A stretch of 64,000 nucleotides of DNA from positions 14,062,373 through 14,126,372 of the forward strand of contig OX291548.1 of assembly GCA_946406115.1 (NCBI GenBank). Reading direction: 5' to 3'. Below, in pieces: positions 34,938-45,178 of this stretch. Source of the stretch: Apoda limacodes (taxonomy: Eukaryota > Arthropoda > Insecta > Lepidoptera > Limacodidae). Below the pieces are notes generated by a model, which saw only the letters and a program-made list of their open reading frames with translations, ran no database searches and had not been told where the DNA came from. Numbering within the stretch: the first letter of the stretch is position 1; each line of letters starts with the position of its first letter. Made by a program: the position numbers and the translations under genes.

Positions 34938-36189
34938 CCTGCATGAGTAACTTTAACTGGATGGGTCAGAGTAACTAAAAGAGTGGCGCAAAGAATATAT
35001 TATTATATAGTTAATAACTAATATGATTAACTAGCTGTTGCTTGCGACTTGGTCTGTGTAGATATTTTTTTGTCCAGTTTTGCCTTGACCGCATGTCTAC
35101 CGGTATAACTATTGCAGGGACACTATAAGTTGAACCCTCTTTAAAAAGCGCTTTTTAACTTACACAGCACAGCTTAACATTTACCATCGAAACAATTGAT
35201 ATCACGATAAATCAAACACAATTTCTTTGGATAAACTGTGAAATATGCATTAATTTCCGACGGGTAGTTTTTGCGTTATTGGCTTAGGTAACAAATATTT
35301 TGTATGTAATAAACATCATTCTACTTTCACACACCAGGTCGGTCACAATTTCACTATATAAGAAGGTACGTAAGTAAGTATAATAAAATTGTCAGAGTAA
35401 CTAAAAGGAAAAACTTAGCCTCAATAGCTATATAGATACCAATTATGTTTCCTTACTAATGTCTAAATTTGACTGTATTTGTTCGACATAGGTAAAAGAA
35501 ATTACACAACTTAAGACATAGTATATTTTCATTTATTAAACCTAACCATTATCTTTCACTGATACGCCATGAATATAGAGTTTCTTTGAAAAGACAAGGC
35601 AATAAATGAACAATCTACGATTTTATTTCAACAATTTACATTGTTGAATAATATTTAGTATCATATTGCGGTATTTTTTGACATAGAAGACAATGAATAT
35701 TTTAGCGTAAAATTCGGTCATCCGTTCGTTTAGCATTGGTGTAAAAATATAAAAATTTTAATACAACTGTCAAGCGTTCGATATTTTTATTATTTGTATC
35801 ACTTTTGCTACCAAAGAATGAAACCTTAGTCCCATGTCTGGAGGTGGGGTTATTGTGTAAATCTATTATACTGCCTGTTTTACTGTTCACTCATTGTTTA
35901 TGGTAGTGTGTGTGTGTTTATCGTAGTGTGTGAACGTTAACCGTTTGTTTTGTAACTAATAATTTCAACACTACACGAATGATAGGTGTTGTTGGCAAAA
36001 CCGGCAGTTTCAAAAGTGCAAAAATATCAAACGTGGGAACTTTTATTTTTAAACGAACACACTCCTAATCATCTACATTTAAGTGGCGCCATTCTGTAAT
36101 AAACTGTTTTCTCTCTAAGTCTTTTTTAGAAAGGTACAATAAACTTTTGTAGGTAGCACTAAAAAAATATTTCTAAAGTAAGTAATTAC

Positions 36190-36529
36190 CTGGATTCGGT
36201 TGAGTTTGATAGTTTGGTTTTTTCATCCATTCGTAAGGAGATCGCGGCGGTGCTGGCGGTTGCGACGGCCTTGTTCCAGGAGAGTCTTCTCCAGGACTCG
36301 CTAGGTCACCGCGCGCTGGGGAAGGAATTTCTCCAATTTCTCTTTCTCCTGGTTCTCTTTTGGGAAAGTGATGATGGTCTGGTGCCCACTCCCCGCCGGT
36401 GGGCGCTCCATTCCAAGCACACCATTGTTGCTCCTCAAAATTTTGTGGCTGCCATCCGTACCATCCACCGGTGCCGTATTGCCCGCCTTTGCCTTGGTAC
36501 ATGGCGAGCGGATTTACGTAATTCACCAT
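36190..36529 (-). CDS. cad: caudal homeobox protein, coding exon 1 (N-terminus and hexapeptide)
   Basis: The exon encodes 113 complete codons plus one base, starting MVNYVNPLAMYQGKGG, a start typical of insect Caudal. The middle is rich in W, G and Q (GGWYGWQPQN), followed by an acidic, Pro/Ser-rich stretch. Residues 99-104 are YEWMKK, the hexapeptide that contacts PBC (Extradenticle) cofactors in this class, then PNYQTQPNPG. The ATG at 36529 is supported by an in-frame TAA two codons upstream and a good context (A at -3, G at +4). The donor is CCAG/GTAATT. The single leftover G joins GT of exon 2 to give Gly and continues into [12 protein letters not shown], exactly the expected protein order. 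Confidence 0.96.
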
Positions 36530-36850
36530 GCTTTATTCACCGTCCAAGCATTGCACACACTGCCTGTCACAACACTATCGCGGTCGCTTACGAACAATAG
36601 TCCACAGAGTAGGGAAACACGCGAGCTGTGTTATCGCGACTGACTGAGCCGAGCGAGGCGAGCGGAGCTCGGCGTTGCTGCGGGAGGGGCGCTACCTGAG
36701 CACCCACGAGGGGCGGCACTTCTGCAACCAATAGGGCGCCAGTGCCCACCATGTTCCGCCCCCGAGGTGACGGCTCTGTGTACCACGGATTAAGGGACGT
36801 GGGACGGGTGTATCGTGTTTTGTTGCGCATTTTGTTTTAGACTGATGGCA
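36530..36850 (-). promoter_or_regulatory. cad: caudal 5' UTR and probable promoter region
   Basis: Upstream of the start codon the sequence becomes GC- and CpG-rich (36640-36800), unlike the rest of the window. On the minus strand the tandem initiator-like word TCAGTCAGT lies at 36639-36647, about 110 bases upstream of the ATG. I see no convincing TATA box or DPE at the standard spacing. The initiator call is tentative; that the promoter is nearby is likely but does not exclude an upstream non-coding exon. Confidence 0.45.
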
Positions 36851-39290
36851 CCTTCCCAGCAAGCACGGAATTTTTAATACCTACTTACATACAGATACGT
36901 AATATACGTAACATATTTTACGTATAATATACTATATGGCCATTTTATAGGTTATCAATTAGGTGATTTAAGTTATACGGAATGCTTTTTACTTTAAACT
37001 AGGCATTTTGGTATTGTCCTAAGATACTACTTATAAATAGTGCGCAAACTTTATCAATATTTAAAAACTGGTTTATTCTTATTTCCTAAATTTTTGAACC
37101 GATTATTTATTATTTATATAAATGCCAAGGTATTTATTAATATTTATTGCAAATAAATGAATTTATTAATATGAAAAATTATAGATTTATCACATGCACT
37201 TACTTATTCCCTATGGGCTCTTCACTCGTTTCGATGTTGTGTTGCGTGGGACAGAAGTTGCTTATTAGCTATAAGACCGCCTATATTGTAATATTTATTA
37301 AGGGTAATGTACCTCAAAAATAAAGGAACCCTTATAGTATCACTTTGTTAACGGCTGTCTCTATGTCTGTGTCTGTCAAGACCCTTTTTCTCAGGAAAGC
37401 ATGAAGGTATTAGTTAAGTTGAAATTAATATCAAATACTAAAGTCTGCGGTCTTTTGAAGCTGTAAAAATATCAAACTTCTAAGTCGACGCAATAAAAAC
37501 ATAGGGCAAATAAATCAAAATCTATGGGGTACTTTCCGTTGTCCTAGAATCATAACATACACGGAGCAAGGGCTTACATCACAAATATAAATCACAAAAA
37601 ACCGAAATTTGTTAAATTGTAGTTTTAACACACAAACCTAAAATCATGAAATTTGGCAACATCACAAATACCTATTGGAAATAAACCAAAAACGCACTTA
37701 GTCGGTTTTTTTATGTCATTTGTCTATTTTAATTTTTAACTGTGCAATAAAGTAGGTATATTACTAGATAGGGACTACTAGGTTACTAGTAAGATAACTA
37801 TTTAAATGTCGGGCAAGTGTAAAATTCACTTTAGATAGGAACTACTACCTAGGTAGATAATAATATTAGAACACAATTTTTTTTTTTTTAATTTTGTATT
37901 GAAATGGTGCTAACTTAGTCTGGCCATCTGTGAAAACTAACAAGGCTGTATCTTTATACCTTATCGTAGCTACTAACTACCTAATATAAAGGTTTTTAGT
38001 TGAATTTTTAATAGAATAATACATAATCCATTCGGCATAAAAGTCAAAGGTTTATTTGAAGTAGTAGTCTCTATCGATGGACCAGTCTAGAAGGTAGGTA
38101 ATAAAAATGGTATGTAGGTACCTACCTACCAACAATTAACTGTTGACATAATTAGGTATGACTACTTAAATAAACTCTGGCATAAAAATATAGGAACAGC
38201 ACCTTAATTGTTAGTCCACTAGATAGTAATTTATAAAAAATAAAAAGCTTTGCTCGTTTTTTTGACAACGCCATCAATTGTCAAGTAGCTTTAGTTTTGT
38301 CTAACAACGCCATCAATTGTCAAGTAGCTTTAGTTTTGTCTAACAACGCCATCTATTGTCAAGTAGCTTTAATATTGCTGTTTCGATAAAAATAATAGTA
38401 TTACTATTCGCCAATAGGTGTCGGGAAGAGTCATATTTTTCAGTTTACCACTGCCTGAAAGTACGGATAAAACGACGTTTCTAAAAATAAAACCTAGCTA
38501 GATCGATTATAGAACTCATGGTTACATAGAGGGTGGTCACACCCACCTTTGGTAGCTAATAATATATTCACCTAAGAAAATGAAAAATACTTAAGAGGCT
38601 ATATATGCTACTTCAATTTCAAATTTTTTGGCAACTACCTTAAACGATGTGGTGCGCGAATTTTTTTTTATTTTTCAGTTCAATGTATGTAAAGAAGTGT
38701 TTTTAATTTTATTTAATAACTAAGTAAGTAGGTATATGGTGGATCTATACAAGACACATTTATAAATTTTTTATAAAAATCGATTAGGATATGGCTTAGT
38801 ACAAATTTCGTTACAAATAAAAAACATAGTTTTCCCTTTCGCCTAAAATTTATACCTTATAGCTTTTTGCCATTTGGCTATGAAACCTTAAATAAGTATA
38901 AAAAGCCAAAGCTAATTCTACCTATATAATCTTTTGATTATTTTATGTAGGTATATTATAATTGGTAAACTTGCTATACGTTTTTCGTTCGTTTGTTTAA
39001 AACTAATAAAGAAATTAAGCTTATAAATTATCTGCTTTTCTTAACCTAGCCTCCACAGTATAATCTTAAGGGACTATTTTTCCCTTTTTACGTTTTCTTT
39101 TCCTCTGTCTTTACCTTTATTGGATGTTTAAGGGCCATCTACCTACGTCCAAATCTAAGAGGGTTTTAATCTCGACCCGACCAATAAAATAAAGCGAATA
39201 ACCTAACCTCTTTGCTTAATTCGCTTTGCCCGAAACCCGCGTCAGATAAACAGCCTATCTTTGCTATAAGATTTAAATATCGTTTTTATT
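36850..39290. other. upstream flank of caudal, few recognisable repeats
   Basis: AT-rich, non-coding. It contains one 39-bp tandem repeat and a weak GGGTTCC-family piece at about 37320, but no large transposon, in contrast to the flanks on either side. No gene is visible. Confidence 0.6.
38266..38378. repeat. 39-bp tandem repeat, about 2.9 copies
   Basis: Copies start at 38266, 38305 and 38344 with CAACGCCATCAATTGTCAAG. The third has one substitution in that start and a diverged end. The near-identity of copies 1 and 2 suggests recent expansion. Confidence 0.93.
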
Positions 39291-39300
39291 GAGTAAACAA

Positions 39301-39350
39301 AAACCGGTCAAGTGCGAGTCAGACTCGCGCACTTACGGTTCCGTACTACC
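39301..39350 (+). repeat. short interspersed repeat module
   Basis: AACCGGTCAAGTGCGAGTCA followed by GACTCGCGCACTTACGGTTC is a very common lepidopteran repeat start and is related to the inverted copy at 17235. No continuation of the element is obvious. Confidence 0.6.
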
Positions 39351-39689
39351 GTACCACACAATACTAAATCTTATGCAACAAAAAACAAACAATGCCTAAT
39401 TAATAAGTACATTAAAAAAAACACTAATTCTGCTATCGTAAAATTGTTGACGCGCGGATTTTTTTTTATGAAATTACAGTTGACCTATTTGTAATAACCT
39501 ATTTTTTGTTTAATTTTAGGAGTTTACACAGCAATTCAGTGCTCAAAATTTTAAGCTTGCGTGTAATACAGTTTTAACATCAAAGCATAAACCAAAACCT
39601 TTGAAAATACAATATGTTTACTGTGTAATAATAAAGACCCATGGGGTCCATGTGCGCATAAGTTTTTTAAAGAAATAGCCCCCAAAATA

Positions 39690-39800
39690 ATAATTAGTCC
39701 AGGTGACAAGAGGGCTGGCTCTTTCCTTGCTCAGAGAAACAGTATCTCGATCCAGCGAGGAAATGCTGCCAGCATTCTTGCCACCTTACCACGCGGGCAA
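39690..39800 (+). mobile_element. RTE-type reverse transcriptase scrap
   Basis: A short frame reads LAQRNSISIQRGNAASILA-like residues (from TCAGAGAAACAGTATCTCGA to TCTTGCCACC). The IQRGNAAS pattern resembles the C-terminal part of non-LTR proteins. The stretch is only about 35 codons, so the assignment is weak. Confidence 0.4.
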
Positions 39801-39984
39801 CAATTATTTGATTAATATATTTTTATTTTTAAGTTTTTTTTTTGTTTTAGGTTAATTGAGTTATATATTAATATTAACTGTATTCAAAACTATTTTCTTT
39901 ACCTATTTTAGTAAAATTAACATTTATTACAAAAATAAATGTGTGTGAGATAGAATATAATGGCTATTGATAACTTTATAATTT

Positions 39985-40200
39985 ATTTTTGTACATAGTT
40001 TCCGAGTCTCTCTACACACCGAGTCCAGCGCTTTTCCAAGGCCAATCCCTTTCACAAAAAAAGTTTTGTCTTGGTCCTGCAAAAAGCTCTCCACGGCATC
40101 CATCACCTCGTTATCGTCTTTGTACCTGTTTCCCCTTAAGTATTATTTCAATTTGGGGAACAGACAAAAATCGCTAGCCGCCAGATCTGGTGAATAATAT
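39985..40200 (-). pseudogene. mariner transposase, C-terminal fragment
   Basis: On the minus strand HSPDLAASDFCLFPKL-like residues give the third catalytic block of mariner (SPDLAxSD). After a frameshift come GNRYKDDNEVMDAVESFLQD and QDKTFFVKGI, then a second shift before the W..C.....NYV-type end. It belongs to a different mariner lineage from the copy at 57150-57623 (which has SPDLAPTDYHFF). Truncated and inactive. Confidence 0.75.
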
Positions 40201-40503
40201 CATATTAGGGTACCATAGCGGATAGACAGAGATATAAAGTTACTGCACACTAGCGACCCGTCCCGACTTTACATGGGCATACCTATACATAGCACTAAAT
40301 ATATAGACGGCAAAAGATAAAAGGCTTAGGATAAATACTTTTTGTTATCTAGACAAAATGCATAAAACCATGATTATAGTTAATTTGATAAGAATTCGCA
40401 GGTAGGTACTTTGTTACTATTATTTACACGAACGGCTTGCGTAACCTGAAGTTTAATTAAATTCTGTATGAGGTATTTTTCAGGCTTCCTATCTCCTTAT
40501 AAT

Positions 40504-40584
40504 CCTTATAATTTCGTATGACACAACCTTATAATTTCGTATGACACAACCTTATAATTTCGTATGACACAACCTTATAATTTC
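40504..40584. repeat. 23-bp tandem repeat, about 3.5 copies
   Basis: CCTTATAATTTCGTATGACA starts at 40504, 40527 and 40550, and a partial copy starts at 40573. The full copies are identical. There are no spacers, so this is not a CRISPR array. Confidence 0.93.
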
Positions 40585-40589
40585 TGTAG

Positions 40590-42485
40590 TCAACAAGGAA
40601 CCACTATAGTTTCGCCATGTCGGTACGTCTGTGCGCCTGTCCGCGGCTTAGCTTAGAGACCATTATTACTAGAAAGCTGTAATTTGGCATATGTATACTT
40701 ATTAATTAGGCTGGCAAAGTGGTAAAATAAAATTAAAAAAAATTTTTAGGTACTTCTTACACGTAAAGTTGGGATGAATATTTTTTCTCGTCTATCCATA
40801 TTGATGGATAGCTCATTCACAAATATTGAAGGTATGGGTATGTTCAGCGATGCCTTTGCGAAATACTAAGCTTTAAAGGGAATTTTTTGTTAGAGCCCAG
40901 TGACACTGCAAGCTAAATAGCTGTGCTTGGGTGTGTGAAAAAAATTTTGGAAGCAGCATTTATTACTCATAGGTAGTCGTCCAACTTAAAAAAAAGTAAA
41001 AATTTCGTACAAATTCCATTAAAAGGTAGACCGGATACAAAAGTAAAACTTTACACATTTGGTTTGATTTTTTTCGTTTTTGATTAAATTTACAAACCTT
41101 CATATAATTTTCGTCTATGTTTTACAAAAACAGATTTTTTGAGTATTAAAATAATTGTTTTTAAAGAGCTACAGAACTTTAAAAATGCTAAGTCAATTGT
41201 TACTTTCGTCCTCAGTGTCAAGTCGATAGTAATATGCCACGGGACAAAAGTAACATTATAACGTATACTGCGCATTCGGTAGAAAGGCAATTAAAATAAA
41301 TTTAAGATAACAAATTGTTTGTTTCAATAATAATTGTAATGAGCACAAAATGTTATTTTCTCTCATACATAACAAAAAAAGAGCAATATTTTTTTGTAAG
41401 CCTATCATCTCAGCTTGTAGACGTCCGGTGTTAAACGTAAGCCTTCTCTTCCCCATATGTTTCTACAACGACCGGTCTTGAGTTACTTGCACCCAGAATA
41501 TACCTGTGGCTCTAACCAGTTAATCTGTTCACCTGGCAGGAAGCTGTCCCATACTGCGTCTTCCAATCTATAGCCACCACTAGAGAACATTTCTTCTCCA
41601 TTGATAACTGGTTTGACAAGCGATATGGCTAGCCTATTACTAGATTACTAGGAAGCGTTAGGCATACGAGACATATAAACCACGTTTGTGGTTGTTTTAG
41701 ATTTAGTTATCCTTTATTACCTTTATTCGTCGCAGCTCTTGCTTAAGCTTGCGGTAGTGGCCTAACATTTTAGGGTTAGAAAGTAGTTGTCACCTTTGGT
41801 GTTCTTGGTAAAAGCAAAAAAATAACACATTGAAAAAAATTTATCATCAGTTTGTGTGCCTGTTACAAACATTGTGATTTAGGCTTATAAGACCTAAATA
41901 GCTTTGACGATTTTGTTGAAAGTGGAGAGAAGCTTTAGCATCGCTGTTGCGATAACAATCAACAGTTTCTATTGGAAAAGACCAGTACAAGTGATAACAG
42001 TAAAAATAGTTTGAAAAATATTATGATGAATGTGATATGCCTAATATTCAGTTTTATTACTAGTGCTATAACTTCTTTTTTGATTAAAATTGTCATCGGC
42101 TACTTTTATATAGACTTCAGAACCAGCACCGCTACTCTTTGTTTATATTAATCTAAAAAGTTATGTAAGTGTTTGCATAAAAAGCATGTTACTTCTCATA
42201 CCCAGTCAATTACTTGTAAATTATCTCGTTACAATGTTAAAACATGATTTGATTTACATAAAACAATTAGCAAAATGTACAAACTAATGGAGAATTCGAA
42301 AAAAATAGCCACAAAGTCAGGCGTTTTTTTTTAGAAAAAAAATACCCTAAAAGTTTTATGATAATATTAAACATGATAACACTTTTAAATTTTTTTCTAG
42401 ATAAATCGGACCTGAATAGGTAGTTTACATTAATTATTTTTATTGTAATTGTCATATTTTAATTGTTATTTTTTATATTATTGAC
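40590..42485. other. AT-rich intergenic stretch
   Basis: Apart from a GGGTTCC-family fragment at 40597-40650 (TAGTTTCGCCATGTCGG), I recognise no gene, RNA or element. The small open frames lack any motif. Confidence 0.5.
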
Positions 42486-43212
42486 TGTCCCAAATAGCCC
42501 CACGGCTGGGGCTATTTAGATTTATATATTTCTAGTTCGAATTACTGCTGCTTAGAGATATAAATACCCAGTTGCTCGGTCTTAAACATATTCCACCTCT
42601 AAGATACGTTCGGAAACATACCAGTAAAAAACCTAGAAATTTCTGCAAAATTTGCTCTTAAGTAAATCAATTTTGGACTTATCAACTTTTATTTATTTTT
42701 AAAAATTGTAACATCATTTTTAGTTGTGCTATTAATACTGTTTGGCAAATTTAATGGCACTTAGAATAATTAAAGTCTATAACGCCTTCTCTTAAATATT
42801 ATTTAACAAAAATAACTTTCCAAGATAGTCCTCACAAAAATAATCAAAATTCACTAACTAAGTTCATTAATATTAAATAACTTTTTAATGGTAAAAATGG
42901 TAAATGGTATGATATCTCTCAACATTCTCAATAATGAATTGAAACTTTATTCGTAAATCCAGCTAAACTATCCTGAAAATAATTATGAATAGAAAAACCT
43001 AGACTTGCATTTATAATTTGGAACTACAAGATATATTTTTCATTTATATTTGCGCTGAGGATTATATTGAAACTATATTTATTATCTTAAACATTATATA
43101 AAAAAATTATTCAAAAATAGATTTTATCTTCCTGGTCAAGTAATATTATTACTCTTCAGGCTTAACTGACATTAATAATCTTAACCAAATTTAGTTCCGG
43201 TATACTGAATCT

Positions 43213-45178
43213 TTATCTATTTTTTGAATTTTTAAATTTAAGTTCACCTTTACCTCGAATCATAGAATACAATGAAATATTGTAGGTTCTATCATCATTG
43301 CGAGCTGTCACCATACCAATGTCATATTTCCATTTATTATTAGCGTAATAAAGCACCAAATCTTTGTCGTTTACAGAAAAATATGCGCTATTAGACGAGC
43401 TAGACGTTGGGCAAGATATATTTGGTATATCAGGTGAGTCATTCGATTTTGAACTACCGGACTCGACTGGACCAGAGTCACTGTCAGACTGAAGTGTAAC
43501 AATGTCTTAGCTTGGATTTGGGCAGGCTATGTCAGGGATTGATAGCGGGTCACTAGGCATGATTGAGCCAGTGATTGAGAAACTGAAGTGTAACTATGTC
43601 TGCGTTTGGGCTTTCACGGGATATACGAGGGATCGCAAAGACATTCGATTTCGGATTATCACACGTGATTGGATCAGAGTCACTGCCAGACTGAAGTGTA
43701 GCAATGTCTGAACTTAGATTTTGGTAGAATATGTCAGGGATCACAACGTCATATGATTTTGGATGCCCAGACGTAACTGGACCAGATTCACTAACATACT
43801 GAAGTGTAACTGGGTCTAACGTTGGATTAAGGCCATTTGACGCAGTTGATGGAGGATCACTGATAGGCGGAAGTACAGTCATGCCTGTGATTTTTGATGA
43901 TTTTGGATTTGAGCTGGATATGTGTCGTTCCAGAACGTCATTTGATTGCAGTTTATTTAGATTTCTGAAGGTTGATGCACCAGGATCATTGACATAGATT
44001 GGTGAGATTATCTGCGCACTCTTTGACGTGCTTGGTTTTGGTGAGGGCTCATGTCGTTCGTCCCTAATATGATTTCTAAGTATTAGGTGAGAAATTGTCA
44101 AATCATCAGAATCACTTTATTTTACACCACAATTAGTGATATCACTGTAATCGTTAAAACTATGGATATCTAGTAAACTAGAATTGCTGTGTAAACTCAT
44201 GTTATCAGATAGTGTTGTAGTAGAGGCATCAGAATATCGTCGCAAACATGATTGTCTTCTCCTTTTTGCAATGATTCAAGTAGTTGAGCTGACATCATTC
44301 CAAGGGCGATCATCAATATCAATACTGCCGTCCCTAGTATTCAAATCATATTTTTTTTTGTTTTTGTTTTGTTTTGCTTGCAGTTTTCGGCGTTTAGCAA
44401 TCGACATCTCGTTATTTTCCACTAGGAACACTGAATTTGATACCACGTTTTCGAAATTATTTAGTTGCGGTGGAATAGTATTTTCTTTATTGGCAGATTT
44501 GGTGTTTTTTCCTACTCCTTTTCCTTTTCCAACTGCTTTTTTTTTGTAGTTTTTGTTGCTTTGGAGCAATATCTTTAGCGGTTATACTCTTACCAGGTTC
44601 CACCTCACATAATTTTCGTCTTTTACTAGGTCCAGGTTCCGCCTCTTTGAAACCTCTCAGATCTCGCATCACATTTTTCACAATCTTTCATAGAAAATTG
44701 CGAAAAAAGACTATCCCCCATAACCACTCTGCGTCCAGGATTTTTTGGCATAAGGTATTATGACTGTGTTGAACCAGTCTTCAAACGTGGTTGCATCGAA
44801 CCAGCCAGTTTTAGAGCGATTGTACTGATTGTATTGTTGTTGTTGTGTGTTTGTCGACCCTTCCTCTATCCAAGTGTCCCACAAGTTTTCTGCCTTGTAA
44901 ACTACATAAATTGGGAGCAGTTGACCGTCCGTTGTCAAACATAACGCTTACCACAGTTTTCGAACTATTAATAAGACGCTCAGGGTATTTTTTTTCACGT
45001 TTAAAAATATTTTTTTTTGAACCAGGGTCATCACAAAAGTTAGTCTCATCATTACATTACTTGAGCCGACACAATCAATACTATTAGGGTAATTTTCGAT
45101 AAACAATTCTATTACAATTTAGTTACTTCAGATTCAGTTACTTTTGCTCAATCAGTCGAAATACTAGCAGCAAATCTA
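43213..45178 (-). pseudogene. pogo-type transposase, DDE and C-terminal part (broken)
   Basis: On the minus strand, after the insertion point, the frame continues TESEVTKFYNELFIENYP and reaches NDETNFCDDPGSKK, the first catalytic Asp block of pogo DDE enzymes. Then come LLPIYVVYKAENLWDTW, GWFDATTFEDWF and, one frame over, VVMGDSLFSQFS, the second Asp block. The stretch that should carry the third acidic residue is missing. Next is a basic nuclear-localisation-like tail (KRRKL, KAVGKGKGVGKN) and a repeat-rich tail to a stop at 43213-43215 (YYANNKWKYDIGMVTARNDD near the end). There are several frameshifts and stops. Confidence 0.75.
43480..43830 (-). repeat. coding minisatellite of about 94-109 bp in the transposase tail
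   Basis: The word CTGAAGTGTAAC (or GTAGC) recurs at about 43490, 43583, 43690 and 43798, within a longer unit. On the minus strand each unit encodes a variant of SGPVTSGHPKSYDVVIPDI followed by SDIATLQS. Units differ in length and one has lost the frame. Confidence 0.75.

Larger units (their letters stand above)
6847..36189 (-). other. cad: caudal intron between coding exons 1 and 2 (about 29.3 kb)
   Basis: The GT donor is at 36188-36189 (GTAATTACT) and the AG acceptor at 6847-6848 with a good T tract. The intron is phase 1. Its contents are SINEs, non-LTR fragments of three kinds, a mariner start, a pogo transposon, MITEs and inverted repeats, all listed separately. I found no nested host gene. 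Stretches without any recognised element are about 15360-17230, 22780-25260, 28890-29200, 32000-33020 and 34940-36189; these are AT-rich and non-coding as far as I can see. Confidence 0.9.

Noticed and set aside
36214..36830. Open frames on the plus strand and in the promoter (128, 91 and 80 codons)
   Set aside because: They are shadows of the GC-rich cad exon 1 and its 5' region; the minus frame with the Caudal N-terminus explains the openness.
40504..40584. CRISPR-like direct repeats
   Set aside because: Units are contiguous without spacers, and the host is clearly an animal.
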